A DNA stretch of 64,000 nt. Source: Breviolum minutum Mf 1.05b.01 (taxonomy: Eukaryota; Sar; Dinophyceae; Suessiales; Symbiodiniaceae). The DNA lies in the NCBI GenBank assembly GCA_000507305.1, contig DF240213.1, positions 1 to 64,000 of the forward strand. Reading direction: 5' to 3'. Made by a program: the position numbers and the translations under genes. Within the stretch, counting starts at the first letter, position 1; each line of letters opens with the position of its first letter. Below are positions 12,027 through 22,343 of the stretch, piece after piece. The notes below the pieces were generated by a model. That model was not told where the DNA came from and did not search any database. It saw only the letters and a program-made list of their open reading frames with translations.

Positions 12027-12112
12027 GCTCCCCCCCAGCCACAGCTTGGGCGCACTCAAGTCGTGGGTCGTGGACGTATCAGGCTAAAGCAAAGACATCG
12101 CCAGCCGCCAAG
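12027..12112 (+). CDS. putative coding exon
   Basis: A GC-rich patch after ccaagcag. In phase 1 it reads SPPATAWAHSSRGSWTYQAK and ends AAG|GTGATG. The strong shift in base composition against the flanking AT-rich DNA supports coding. A second + frame, Gln/Arg-rich, is also open. Confidence 0.45.
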
Positions 12113-12138
12113 GTGATGTGGGGCTGAGCCAGTGGTGA

Positions 12139-12252
12139 AATGGGTGTTTCCTTAAATGGTGGCACCCCCAAATCATCCATTTAATTTAATGGGTTTTCCA
12201 CGATAAACCATCCATTTTGGGGTAGACCTTTTTGTTTTTGGAAACAGCCAAA
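12139..12252. repeat. family B palindromic element
   Basis: AATGGGTGTTTCCTTAAA ... TTTGGAAACAGCCAAAT with both CATCCATTT boxes. Confidence 0.8.
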
Positions 12253-12364
12253 TACATCTTTCAAATGGAAAGGGGAACAAGGCTCAAAGTATTGGTAGGT
12301 CCAGTTAGTGGGTGAGGACATGCAAATCATGTTCAGTCAAAGCTATCGGAGTTGATTCTAACAT

Positions 12365-12505
12365 CTACCCCCTGAAATGTTTTAAACCGGTACTAGGCTC
12401 CCGAAGACTAAGATAGCCCCTGAAAATGGACCTTGTCAAAAGGAAGCCGGATCGTCTTCCAGTCCAATCATTTTCAGGGGATATTCGGATATTTGCTAGT
12501 TTTCG
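12365..12505. repeat. family C element, expanded
   Basis: TACCCCCTGAAATG, GATAGCCCCTGAAAATGGAC, AAAAGGAAGCC, TCATTTTCAGGGG and TTTTCGGGAGAGTA follow the family order with extra sequence between boxes. Confidence 0.6.
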
Positions 12506-12599
12506 GGAGAGTAAAGATGATCAAAGTACACATACTCAGGAAATCAACCCATGTTTTTTCAAATCATGTTAGCTGCAATGAACCGAGAAATTTCCAAAG

Positions 12600-12713
12600 G
12601 TGGCTTGCTTGAAATCTTTCTGACTTGGCGGAGTCCAGTCGTCACCTTTTTCCGTGGCAAAAAAAAAGGCCCTGTCCGCTGCGAGCTTTGCGGCAGAGCG
12701 AGACAAACGTCAG
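12600..12713 (+). CDS. putative coding exon with a Cys-x2-Cys pair
   Basis: tttccaaag precedes and ACGTCAG|GTGG follows. Phase 1-1, 38 codons. The middle reads RGKKKGPVRCELCGRARQTS, so a basic run is followed by CELC. The CxxC pair could be half of a zinc-binding site, but no partner Cys/His pair is visible in the same exon. Confidence 0.5.
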
Positions 12714-13002
12714 GTGGTTGGAGCGTGAATGGATTTGTGGAAAAAGATCACCAAACAATCCCCATATAGCTGGGTATTATTTCATCCCCTTAAAAAAAAC
12801 TACATAAGCAGTATACCTTCGGTCACTGCACCTTACAGGTACCTTAAAAACGTTTCGGTTAAATCTTCACCCAACAAAAAGTGTCAAGCTGTATGGATAC
12901 GGCTTACCGGCTTATATATGTAACGGAGAAGAAAAAACACCCTCCAAGAATAGCTTTATAAGGTGATTGGCTTGGCTACATACCTTGGGTGATTTTTTTC
13001 AG

Positions 13003-13040
13003 GTGATCGGCCCCAGCGGCACATGAAAAATCACATCAAG
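13003..13040 (+). CDS. putative mini-exon with His pair
   Basis: gatttttttcag gives a strong 3' splice border and AAG|GTGACTG follows. Phase 1 encodes DRPQRHMKNHIK. The spaced His residues follow the CELC exon by 290 bp, but whether they are joined is unknown. Confidence 0.35.
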
Positions 13041-13124
13041 GTGACTGTTAGGTGAATGATGCAATTTCCCTTGGATTTTTGTGTTTTTCGGTGACTTTTT
13101 AACGGATTGGTTACTGTGGTAGAG

Positions 13125-13220
13125 TTATAACGTATAACCCCAGTGACCCATTTATAAGGCCATTTATAGGGGTGAAATAACTCCATTTATAGCTGGATCC
13201 GGGGCCCACCTTGTTGGTAG
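13125..13220. repeat. family A element ending at an exon
   Basis: ATAAGGCCATTTATAGGGGT, GAAATAACTCCATTTATAGC and GGGGCCCACCTTG, followed by TTGGTAG and an open frame. Left end is truncated. Confidence 0.65.
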
Positions 13221-13402
13221 ATTACCATTAGACACCAATAAATTGGGAGAATATTTGGATGGAACCTTTTTTCCATCCGCATCGGAAGAGTCGGTAGATC
13301 CAAGGATGGCATTTTTTGCACTTGAGTCCCTTATATCAGAGAGTCTGGTTTGTTCAGTTTTTCAGATTGGGACAAATAGGGGTTTGATACATGAAACCCT
13401 AG
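13221..13402 (+). CDS. putative coding exon
   Basis: 60 open codons starting LPLDTNKLGEYLDGTFFPSA and ending GLIHETL at CTAG|GGATCC. The left border is the AG just after the family A end; the right border is the CCCTAGGGATCC end of a diverged family I element. Phase 2-1. No family recognised. Confidence 0.5.
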
Positions 13403-13522
13403 GGATCCAATGGCTCAAGTTCTGAGAATGGTTGCAACATGAAACCTAAAACAATTATACATTGATGAGGAAAATGATGAAGTAGACCCCAAAACCTCAT
13501 CCTCTGATGTTCGGTGATGCAG
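13385..13522. repeat. family I element, diverged
   Basis: CCCTAGGGATCCAATGGCTC at the left. Internal CCCCAAAACCTCATCCTCTG and TCGGTGATGCAG match the inverse of TCACCGAAACGTCAGAGGAT in the other copies. Confidence 0.55.
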
Positions 13523-13588
13523 GATTTGAAGGGTTTGGAGGTAAAGCTTCAGCAGATGCATGGGAAGCTACATCTTCCTTTTCCACAG
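13523..13588 (+). CDS. putative 66-nt exon, phase 1-1
   Basis: gatgcag|GATTTGAAGG ... TCCACAG|GTGG. Encodes GFEGFGGKASADAWEATSSF plus two residues. Follows the family I element directly. Symmetric phase like the 30-41 kb modules. Confidence 0.5.
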
Positions 13589-13627
13589 GTGGGGTTTTCA
13601 CATGAACAATGAAACAACTGAAACGAC

Positions 13628-13733
13628 CCTGGTTGTCTAGGGTATATATAGGGGATGAAATGCTACCCACTTATGTGGGAATTATGATAACCAGTATAAC
13701 GATCCCTATTAAACAACCAGGATTTCATGGAAA
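13628..13733. repeat. family E element
   Basis: TATAGGGGATGAAATGCTACC, TATGTGGGAATTATGATAA and GATCCCTATTAAACAACCAG with ATTTCATGGAAAGT at the right. Confidence 0.8.
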
Positions 13734-14399
13734 GTAAGAGGGTCTTTTTCAATGGCTCACATAGTTCCGGTTCACTTCAAACCAATGTTCAACCAAGATG
13801 GGCGTTGATGACGCTTCCACTCAAGTGCGTTGATAAGGTCCATTCTGGTCTTAATAGAGCTCTTGTACTTACCTCCATTATGACAAGCATCAACCGTCAG
13901 TATATATAGACGTACACAGTACATACACAGTTATAATCATATGTATCTATACATGCAATAAAACATTGTGGTTGGTATTGAACATGTCAAGATGTCTCAA
14001 GCAACTAAACTACTTACCTGATGTCCATGATTGATTCTTGGTTTTATGGTGCTGGAAATGGCAATAGAAATTCCAAGTCATGAAATATGAAGAGGATAAT
14101 TTAGGATGGACAATAGGTACCCATTGAGACTTGAAACTAACTTGGATTTGGAACTATGATACCTGGAACTAGATTTCCCCAAAATGGTGATTTACCAATG
14201 ACACACCATCCCTAGGCTTCCAAACACCTTGTGAGTAGATATTTGGACCCCAAAATCATACCTAAAACACCTTCTCAGGAGGTATTTGGAAGACTAGGGC
14301 ATGCTAGAAAGTAAAGACTTACACCTTTGTACCAAATCTCAAGGTCAGAATTTTTGGAATTCCAACCACTGAAATTCCATCTTTGTTGTCAGGCCAGTC

Positions 14400-14580
14400 G
14401 TTGAGTTAACCAACCGGCGGTTCCGAACAACGGCGGGGCAGGGCGGTTCGCGGTGTTCGAAACAAAAAACAACACGACAGCAGCGGGCTTGGAAAGGCAG
14501 AATCCCTGTTGCTGTGAGTGTATTCAGATTTTTAAAAGGGGTAGTGGTAGAGGAAGCTGTTTGCAAAAGCACTGAGACGA
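14400..14580 (+). CDS. GC-rich open region, frame and strand uncertain
   Basis: Two + frames and one - frame are open across 14400-14570. One + frame is Gln/Lys/Arg-rich (AGQGGSRCSKQKTTRQQR); another reads GGSEQRRGRAVRGVRNKKQ. The base composition differs from the flanks and points to coding, but I cannot choose a frame. Confidence 0.25.
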
Positions 14581-14877
14581 ACTAGGTTTGTGTTTTTTAG
14601 CTGCATTTTTTGTTTATTTGTGAATTGGGTCAGTCCTATATTGACTTCAAAGAAGATGGTGTTCAACAGTACTCACGCTCACAGGTAGCGCTTTCAATGC
14701 TATGTGGTGTAGAGTTCACCATTCTTTGGGGCTCTTGTCAAACGTCGTGACCTTCTGACAGCCTATGATTCAATGATGCGAGATGTAATGGACTTGAACT
14801 TGTCCCAGGATCTTTCAGATTTTGTTACATTTCTAGCATGGGATTCGTCAACTTGAACACTTTACTATTCCAATTAG

Positions 14878-14952
14878 ATCCATGTATGGTATATTTACCT
14901 ACTTTTGGCTTAGATTTATGTTAAATCTAGGTAAATATACCATACATGGATC
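14878..14952. repeat. family F palindromic element
   Basis: GATCCATGTATGGTATATTT ... AAATATACCATACATGGATC: 30-bp arms with almost no mismatch and a short loop. Confidence 0.9.
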
Positions 14953-15085
14953 TCACGGGGTGTATTTTGGTAGGGATATGTTTGGAACCTTTTCCAAGCA
15001 CCGAAGAAACAAATTTGAATGGGACACTTTGGTTCCTCTCATTGGAAGGAACATTTGTGTTGGACTCGGGGTTTTTTTTGTCTAG

Positions 15086-15179
15086 TGATGAGCGTACAAA
15101 ATTGTTCCAGGATGAACAAATGAGAGCCGTTGATCGGAGGGTGAGTACTCGCAAGATGACAACTTTAGCGTTGATTCAG
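15086..15179 (+). CDS. putative coding exon, helical and charged
   Basis: ggttttttttgtctag is a textbook 3' splice border; CAG|GTGATA follows. Phase 2-0. Reads DERTKLFQDEQMRAVDRRVS then TRKMTTLALIQ. No family recognised. Confidence 0.6.
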
Positions 15180-15711
15180 GTGATATCATGTTTTGTATAT
15201 CTTGTAAAAAATTGCTATCCTCCGGAAGTCTTTCATAAAAACCAAGAAGGGAGGACAACAACATGGCTGCAGACACATCGAGACGCTCCAAGTCCCAAGA
15301 AATCCTAGGTTGATGAAAATTCATGAATGCTGGGATTCCCATTTTATGGGCGATACATACTGTATGTAGTCTATGTTTTAACACATTTCATCTTCATATC
15401 TTCATGTCCTTTGCTTGATGTGTGTATATACTAACCCTTATAACTTATAACAGGGGGTTGTATTGCATCCCCTAAAAATCAAACAAGCACCTCTTGTTGT
15501 GTGGGTTGTAAACTGACCTCAAAATGATTCAAAATGCTTCTCACTGGCAGCGTGCGGGGGAAGTTTAAGCGAAGATTTGGTTGGATTCATGAATCTTTAT
15601 TTGGAACACTGACCAAAACCCTGCTTGCGTAGTTTTTGTAGGAGATCATACTGCCCAAGCATTTGCGGATTCCAATAAGCCATTATAAGATTTATAAGGA
15701 TACCTACACCC

Positions 15712-15813
15712 CAGAAATCTAACATAGCCCCTAAAATTAGGCAATCCCAAAAGGAAACTAGTCTTTCAATCATCAATTTTCTGGGGCTATGTTAAATTTC
15801 GGGGGGTGTACTA
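15712..15813. repeat. family C element
   Basis: CCAGAAATCTAACATAGCCCC, AAAAGGAAACTAGTCTTTCA and CTGGGGCTATGTTAAATTTC GGG in inverted layout. Confidence 0.75.
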
Positions 15814-15857
15814 CTGTAACCAATCAGTATTACTTGAAAGTCCTAAGAGTTGTGAAG

Positions 15858-15970
15858 GTTGCCACCAACTGACGGCTTGGCATTTGGCTCAAAAAATCCG
15901 GATCGAACGCTGCAACTGTGGCACTACAGAAATTTGTTTCCCATAAATCCATGGTGTGGGTCCATCACTG
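15858..15970 (+). CDS. putative exon ending at a family D intron
   Basis: Follows gttgtgaag. Phase 2-1. Reads LPPTDGLAFGSKNPDRTLQL and ends NPWCGSIT at ACTG|GCTGGTGG. The coding frame resumes in phase at 16078 after exactly one family D element, giving an aspartate codon across the junction. Confidence 0.6.
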
Positions 15971-16077
15971 GCTGGTGGTTTCAAATATTTTTTATGTTCA
16001 CATTTTTTCACCCCTATTTGGGGAAATCATCGCCAATTTGACTAATATTTTTCAAATGGATTGAAACCACCACCTAG
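15971..16077 (+). repeat. family D element acting as a GC-AG intron
   Basis: 107 bp from GCTGGTGGTTTCAAAT to TTGAAACCACCACCTAG. Its ends are inverted repeats, its first two bases are GC and its last two AG. Removing it joins two open frames. The centre holds CACCCCTATTTGGGGAAATC. Confidence 0.65.
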
Positions 16078-16130
16078 ATGATGTGGGTCCATCATTTTTG
16101 GAGTCGTTTTCTCAAATTGAAACATCCCTA
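16078..16130 (+). CDS. putative exon after a family D intron
   Basis: Phase 1 continuation: D-DVGPSFLESFSQIETSL. It ends at CCCTAAG, the first bases of a family L element, which ends ATTCTTAG at about 16230. Confidence 0.5.
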
Positions 16131-16232
16131 AGAATCCAGACCTATCCCGGATCGAGTAGGATTGATGGTCGAAACATCCCATCCTCAGAGTAGGATTGTA
16201 GGGGAAATTCCCGGATTCTTAGGACATATTTG
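16128..16232. repeat. family L element
   Basis: CCTAAGAATCCAGACC ... GGATTCTTAGG are inverted ends, with GAGTAGGATTGATGG and GAGTAGGATTGTAGGGG inside. Second copy at 10287. Confidence 0.75.
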
Positions 16233-16689
16233 GATTTTTAACTTCAGGGCATACAAATTTTGATGGTCCAAAAGTCTGGCGGTCACCAAGTTGGTATGAC
16301 TATTGCACCTCTGATTTACAGAGTTTCATTATGATCTCACCTTGAGATCAGTTGACCAACAACAAGAATCGTGACATACCTGATGTATGCAGTTCAGGAT
16401 TCCGAAACATCCCTAGTAGGATCTCGTGCATGGGATCCTTTACCTTTCCTCTCTAGCTGCTGCGTGCGAGTTGGTGAAGCAAGGCTATAGCTGGTTCAAG
16501 AGGGTTTGGGATGTTTGGGTGAGTGGCGAGCCGCCATTTTTGGGATATGGCAGCACATTAAAAGCGCGCACTTATTTGCTCAAACTATAGCAATTGTGAA
16601 AAAAACGCAATAGCCGCTTCGCGATTAAGCGGTTGCGGTCAAGTTTGTGTCGATTAGTTTTCAAAACATGTTATCCTATGCCTTGATAC

Positions 16690-16803
16690 GAAAACCATGC
16701 TGGGGTAGCGGCGTCACACGACCTCACCTCAAAAGGTAGCTGAGGAAGGGAAATCCCTTTATTTCATAAAGAATTAGGTTGGTAAAATATGGTAATTTGG
16801 CCA
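16690..16803. repeat. family K element, diverged
   Basis: CACACGACC, GGAAATCCCTTTATTTCA, TTAGGTTGGTAAAATATGGTAA TTTGGCCAG correspond to the right part of the copy at 55382-55500. Confidence 0.6.
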
Positions 16804-16971
16804 GATTCCTATAGACTACCCTTTTTGAATTCCTATGGTTTAGCAAGGGAATGTTCATCCCAAATTATGGATACAGTATTGGCGGATACATTTCCCGTTT
16901 GAAAAGTAGCCAGGCTGTTGATCCATGTGGGTAAATACTGGTAATCCCGCATTACTTGGATTAGTTTAAGG

Positions 16972-17060
16972 TGACTTTTTACTTTGTAATCATGGTAAAT
17001 CACCAATTTTCACCGGCCATTTGGGAGAATATGTTTGGTGCTTCCAAGCATCTTACAAGC
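16972..17060. repeat. family G element
   Basis: GTGACTTTTTACTTTG, CATGGTAAATCACC, CATTTGGGAGAATATGTTTG, TTCCAAGCATC and GCAAATCCACG in order. Confidence 0.7.
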
Positions 17061-17377
17061 AAATCCACGATTCAGAACCTCAGTTTGTTTAATTCTGGGG
17101 TATAGCCCCAAAATGTGATGCCAATGGCCAGCCCTAGAGGCACAAGGGAATTAAGCAGAAGGAGATCCATGAATCCTGGATGAACATCGTGCCGTACATT
17201 TGGGTAATTTTTTTTCGGACCAACCTGCCAAAGTCACCTTGTTTCCAAGATTTCTTATTTTCATTTGATATTTTGGGCTTTCATGATCCAATTTGACGGC
17301 TGGGTTGATTTTCCTCAACCACGAACTCGAAAGAAATGGTGGTCATTTTAGCAGTTTGAATCCCCACAAAACCCATA

Positions 17378-17464
17378 GGATCCATGGGACTGGTATATTC
17401 ACCTACATGAATGGTGGACTTTTATGGTTTTCATGTAGGGTAAATATACCAGTCCCATGGATCC
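17378..17464. repeat. family F palindromic element
   Basis: GGATCCATGGGACTGGTATA ... TATACCAGTCCCATGGATCC, perfect arms. Confidence 0.9.
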
Positions 17465-17569
17465 GTAATGGGAAATGCCTTGAAGATTTCAGTTTTGGAC
17501 CTTAACTTAACAAACCTATGTCTTATCTAAGACGGGGGTCCAAAACTTGCCAGTTTTGAATGAATTTTC

Positions 17570-17955
17570 CGTGAAGGTTTGGGTGAAAAAAATGGGGCCC
17601 TTATTATAAATGGCCCAAAAAATTAATTGGGTACCAAAAAAACTGCGGTGAAATTTTGACCCAAAAAATAGGTGGACTGATTTGGGGCCCACTAGAAAAT
17701 ATCTATATTTGTACAAGTAACAGAAAGTTGTTGGGTAAGAGAAGAGGCTTTCAGGTGGAATTTTTCGAAGCGCAGTGAAGCTGTTCACTGTTAATACCTC
17801 TGTCAAATGGTTGGGGAAGGGTCGACTTTCACCCCTAGAAGGGGACTTATTTCACCCTACTTATTACTTACCCATTTATCTTCGGCCGTGTATAGGGTTT
17901 ATTTCACTGAATTTATAACTTACAACTGGTGACTAAGGGGGCCCACCTTGCATTT
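17570..17955. repeat. two partial family A elements side by side
   Basis: First part: GGGGCCCTTATTATAAATGG ... GGTGGACTGATTTGGGGCCC. Second part: CCTAGAAGGGGACTTATTTC ... CAACTGGTGACTAAG then GGGCCCACCTTG near 17940-17950. A coding-like - strand frame across them is ignored. Confidence 0.6.
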
Positions 17956-18249
17956 GGTCAGGTGCGGACAAAGTATTTCCGCACGTGCTTCCCGCATGAA
18001 CTATGCACCTGAGAGGTATAGGGATGACGGGATGTGATTTGGGGAGGCAAACTACGCGGGAGATTTTCGCAGTACACCATGCCTGAATTAATGAAACTGA
18101 GATAGCATTTAGCACCTGAACATTTGGATGCTTGGACTACTAGTTTTCTTTGGAATTTGGATTCATCCTATTTTTAGGGCCTATCTTAGTTTCGGGGAGT
18201 GTACATGATTTGTACATATCAAGTATTTTGGATACCAAAGATGTAACAG

Positions 18250-18530
18250 GTCAATCTGACACATGGTTGAAAGTGTTGTTGAACATAGTCATGACAACAA
18301 TCCAAGATATCAGAAAGCAGAAAGACAATGACATTCCAACATTCTATACAATAGAATTGCAATCGAGGCAATCCAATACAAAAATCACACATGTTTTCCG
18401 CACCGAAAACTTTTCCAACGAATCAAACGTTTTTAAGTTTTTAGTACCCCCCAAGCACGCAGGATCTCCGGATCTCCAAAAATGCTGGGATTTTCCCAGC
18501 GATTTCCCCGATTTTTCGTCGATTTCCCAG
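18250..18530 (+). CDS. putative long exon, unknown protein
   Basis: gatgtaacag precedes; TTTCCCAG|GCC follows (GC donor). Phase 1-0, 94 codons. Starts GQSDTWLKVLLNIVMTTIQD, continues with Lys/Asp-rich and polar segments and ends with an acidic/aromatic tail. The frame is open beyond both borders (18150-18620), so the true limits may differ. Longest non-repetitive open frame in the first 20 kb. Confidence 0.45.
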
Positions 18531-18675
18531 GCCGACTGGGCCATTGGAAGAGCCACGGATGCCGCCAGTCTTTTGGCGTCTCAGTCGGGGGGTGTGAAAC
18601 ACCTGGAGCTTGATCTCCGATGATATACGGGTGTTGTTGAGCCTTCGGGATCCAATAAGTTTAACTTTATATAAG

Positions 18676-18791
18676 ATATGGGTGATTCCAAAAAAATAGG
18701 AGTACCCCAAAATGGATGGTTTTATTTAAAGGAAAACCCTAATCCATGGATGATTTGGGGTAAAACCCACTATTTTCGGAAACATCCATAT
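18676..18791. repeat. family B palindromic element
   Basis: ATATGGGTGATTCC ... GGAAACATCCATAT with ATGGATGGTTTTA and ATGGATGATTTGGGG inside. Confidence 0.85.
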
Positions 18792-18809
18792 ATATATATA
18801 TGTATATAT

Positions 18810-18866
18810 CTGGTCAAATTATAGCGACCTGAAAACGACCGATTTGGACCCCCAAATGGTGGTTTA
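18810..18866. repeat. family K half element
   Basis: TGGTCAAATTATAGCGACC, ACGACCGATTTG and CCCCAAATGGTGG match the left half of the copy at 55382. Confidence 0.65.
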
Positions 18867-19489
18867 GTAAGGGGGCACACAATGGGATAGGCGGAGCCAC
18901 CTTGGTACAATGGGATAGTCTTTCGGATCTCTCTATCTTCAACGTGCGACTTCTGCCACAGGAGGTGATGTCGAATCTGTCTGCGGCATTTTGGCTTGTA
19001 GCAGACCTGTTGAGATCCTGTTGAGAAAAGAATCGAGTGTAACTCCTTCTTTCCGAAATGGCCGTCAGTGGAACCGTGATTTCCTACAACCCACACAAGG
19101 CCAGGGAAGAAACTTTGGGGATGTTGAACTGTGGGTGGGAGATGCAGCTTCAGGTCAGGTTGGTTGAAGTCCTGTAGATTCAAGACTCTGAGATTTCTTT
19201 CCCACGTTTTTTGTTGTTGTTGTTGCAAGATTTCAGGATTGCTTCAAGATACGAGTGCCATGACTGAGTCTTGAACTGGACAAATTGAAACCTTGAACTC
19301 AATAGCCAAGGACCCAACTCAGAAGAGACTGTAGCTAGATAAATGAAGGCAGCCAAAAATGGCCCGCAAAGAGTATCCTGGCATCCCTTTCAATCATCGC
19401 TTCTCGGAATCTTTTGAATCGCTCCTTTTTGCTTGGAAATTGGATGCTATTCGTAGCTTTGAGATTCAGCATATTTTTGAGATTTGTAG

Positions 19490-19569
19490 GACTCTGCACG
19501 CCAGGGATGGGGCTTCATCGAATGCAACGGACAGGGTGACTTCTTTGTACGCAGGTCCGGCTCTTCCAG
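19490..19569 (+). CDS. putative exon, C-terminal half of a cold-shock-like domain
   Basis: Follows gagatttgtag; ends TCCAG|GTACAT. Reads DSARQGWGFIECNGQGDFFV and continues RRSGSS. Q-G-W-G-F-I followed by a short turn and D-x-F-V is the RNP1/RNP2 layout of the cold-shock domain family, in which aromatic residues contact single-stranded nucleic acid. The preceding strand (GxVKxF) would have to come from an upstream exon that I could not place. A longer + frame through 19359-19604 overlaps in another register. Confidence 0.5.
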
Positions 19570-20189
19570 GTACATGTTCAGTTGTTAGTCTACCTCAAAC
19601 ATGAACTTCAAAGACTGAAGAGGAAGGATTGTTTTGACTCTCCAGGGTGTGGTGCTTGTCATTTAAAATTTGTGTTGCTGATTTTTGTTGGACTGCCCTG
19701 GGTTGTGTGTTTTGGCATGCCTGAACAAATTTGTCGGAGATCAGTAATCTAGTGCTTCCCTTAAGTGCTGACTTGACACCAGTGTCCTTCCCTTTTCCCC
19801 CGCTGGTCAGTGTAACTGCTAGGCATGAGTGCGGAGGCTACTGCCTTTCAAAGGGTATGAAGGTTGCTTTCAACGTCACTCAGGGCGAGAAGGCCAGCTG
19901 AACTGAAGTAAAGTGTGCTATTTGGTAAGTCATTTACTTCACTAATCTCAGGCTTACGAACCTTTTGACAATTTTTCCGTGTTCCAGTGGTCAAAGCTCG
20001 AAAGTTTAAGCTTCGAGTCTGCGCAGGGACAAAAGGCATCTGAAGTGAAATGCCTTGTGGAGCCTCAAGAGGCCATGTATCATGGTCCGGGTGACCTGAA
20101 GTTGGGAAGCTGACATGGTGGGTTTGGTACCACTTTAATCGAAGGAAGTTTAGAAGTCTAACTTCCAACAATATGGAGAGTTGAAACGC

Positions 20190-20472
20190 AGAGTAGAGAA
20201 GTCAAGTCAGTTAGTCAACTAGCTAATTAGTCAATCAATCAGGAAATCAATTAGACACTTTGTCAATTAATCCGTCAACTGATTAGACAGTTGGTCAGTT
20301 GGCTAGCTATATAATATAGTCAGTTAGTCCGTTCGTCAGGTAGTCAATTATACTCAGTTAGTCAGTTAGTGAATCAGACAGTCAGTAAGTCAATTAGTGA
20401 GTTCGTTTGTCAATTAGTCAATTAGTCAGTACGTCAGTTTTAGACAGTTGGACAGTTTGTCAGTGTTTCTGC
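20190..20472. repeat. degenerate GTCAGTTA minisatellite
   Basis: Dozens of variants of GTCAGTTA, GTCAATTA and GTTAGTCA in loose tandem across 280 bp. Confidence 0.85.
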
Positions 20473-20914
20473 TTTGTCATCCGTGATTCAGACAACCAAT
20501 CTCTCCTATATGTTTCCTATTCTTGAAACTTCCGCCACCGCCTGCGGTACTACTGGTATATGAGTGAAGTTACTAAAGTCAAGTTTTTTGCTTCCTGTGG
20601 TACGGGATCTCTCTATGGGCATACGTCTGTGAAGATCCAGCAAAATGGTCTGAAATTCTCATGTCAGGGAATCGACCATTTCACGGTTAGAGCGAGCGAT
20701 ATTCTTGAAAGAATCCATCGATTCCCCTTGGGCTTGGAGTGCCGATGCCGATTTGTGTCAAGAGAAATCTGGCGCTTCCCATTTTTTGCCTGAAATACAC
20801 CACTTTGGAAGCACAACTCTGTCAGATTCAATATTCAGGACAGATGAGATGGAGTAGAATTCTCTTTGAAGCCAAAATAAACAAAAGATAACAAAAGCAT
20901 TGGGGCGCAAGAGA

Positions 20915-21046
20915 ATGTTCCTTTTCGGCCACCCTCACCGAGGTGAAATCAAGTCGTTCAACCCGTACACCGGGTATGGCTTCATCATTTCCAAGGTTCC
21001 GGACAAGAAAACCTCACTCCTGATGGATTTCTTTTTTGGGAGGTGA
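20915..21046 (+). CDS. putative exon, N-terminal half of a cold-shock-like domain
   Basis: The frame reads HRGEIKSFNPYTGYGFIISK and runs on as VPDKK. G-x-I-K-S-F-N followed by G-Y-G-F-I is the first strand and RNP1 of the cold-shock domain. The exon may start at 20943 (cgag|GTG) or further left, and may end at AAG|GTTCC (20995). The second half of this domain must lie in another exon. Distinct from the segment at 19490, which holds the other half. Confidence 0.55.
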   Translation: MFLFGHPHRGEIKSFNPYTGYGFIISKVPDKKTSLLMDFFFGR

Positions 21047-21104
21047 TAGGGTTTTGGTCATAGTTTTTTGTGGATGAGTTGTGGATGCCAAACTTCTATT
21101 GCAG

Positions 21105-21160
21105 ATTCTTTGGGTGATGCTCTTGTCCATGATGGGCATGAACATATTATTAAGACTCAG
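21105..21160 (+). CDS. putative coding exon
   Basis: aacttctattgcag precedes; ACTCAG|GGTCG follows. Phase 1-0. Reads DSLGDALVHDGHEHIIKTQ. The frame is open beyond, to 21346. Confidence 0.4.
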
Positions 21161-21239
21161 GGTCGTTTGACAGCCACATGGAACTCCAAACATGTTGCAT
21201 GCCACAGGCCTTCGCTGGGAAGGATGTATTTCTTCACAG

Positions 21240-21422
21240 GACTCAAATCCCGGGCGGTTTCGCTCTGGGGCTACCTGTGCTACCCGAAGCTTTGGTCTAA
21301 CATCCAAGGTTTCAAGATTGGCCCAACAAACACCTGCAAGACGTAAGACGATTGGTATCTTTTCCAACAAAAATAATGTCCAAACACAATGGGATCCTGT
21401 AGGAATCACCTTGGTACCTCAG
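21240..21422 (+). CDS. putative coding exon, 61 codons
   Basis: gtatttcttcacag precedes; CCTCAG|GCCTTT is a GC donor. Phase 0-0. Begins DSNPGRFRSGATCATRSFGL; a basic segment TPARRKTIGIFSNKN follows. The frame is open to a TAA at 21486. A 131-codon - strand frame (21014-21409) overlaps, so the strand is likely but not certain. Confidence 0.45.
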
Positions 21423-21799
21423 GCCTTTCTGCGACAAACGTTCAGCTGCTTGGGGCCGCTGGAAATCTGCACCTTTGGCATAAAATAAGAGGTATTGCTG
21501 CTGTTACTACTGGCATGTCTGGGGATGTTTGTGGTCAATCAGATTTAGAGAAAATCTAAGTCAGATGATATTTTCAGACTTTGGACTAAGTGTGGTCAGA
21601 AGTTGTCCCTTTCTTTGGAGCCAAGGCCAAAAGTCAAGAAGAGGTCGTCATGCAGCGGTCTGCCGCAAGGGGTCGCACAGGCGGTGACCCGCGACCCCTT
21701 CAGGTCCCAATAGTTTGGTTAAAAAAAAGCGCGACTCAGGAAAGGGCGGGGGTTGCTGAGCAACTAGCAAGGGGTTGATAGTGGTTTATTTTCCAACTT

Positions 21800-22146
21800 A
21801 CCCCCCGAACACAAACATGACAAGGGAAAAACATCAATTCTGATAGGAGATACATCTTCATTCATGGTTGTTTCTCCATTGTGATGTTAGTTTTCGGGGT
21901 ACTATTTTACTGACTTTTCATAGTTATCCACCCTGAGCCGCTGAGCCACCACGAATACCCCCCGAGAACTGGAGGATTTTTGGAATGATTACAAAATGAA
22001 TTAGTTGATTTGGCAGATGGCCACCCTGGATGAATAAACCCCTGAAATGAACGATTTGTTCTTGGAAAAGGGACAATTTCAAAAGGAAAGGATCATCTTA
22101 TAACCATCATGTTTGAGGGGCGAGCTGTTGGTTTTTCGGGGGAGTA
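21800..22146. repeat. two diverged family C elements
   Basis: First: TTACCCCCCGAACAC ... GATGTTAGTTTTCGGGGTA (21800-21905). Second: AACCCCTGAAATGAACG ... GCTGTTGGTTTTTCGGGGGAG (22035-22145). Confidence 0.55.
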
Positions 22147-22343
22147 TCCTTAAAACAGGTGACTGAAAAACCCTCTGATCAAATCTAAGTTAAAATCCGA
22201 GCGGCGCTGTTGTGATCGAACAAAAAACCGAGATGAAGTGGTGATGTTGACGGATGCAGATTATCCAGGTCAGGGTTTTTAGATATTTTTATGTTCACCC
22301 TTATTTGGGGAAATCACCTTATTTGATGACTAATATGCTTCCC

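Noticed and set aside
13402..13523. Confident splice joining of 13402 to 13523 across the family I element
   Set aside because: The GA-AG rule that works at 54571 gives a stop here; only a GG-AG cut fits, so the junction is left open.
21014..21409. 131-codon - strand open frame
   Set aside because: It mirrors two + strand exon candidates with good splice borders; no domain was seen on the - strand.
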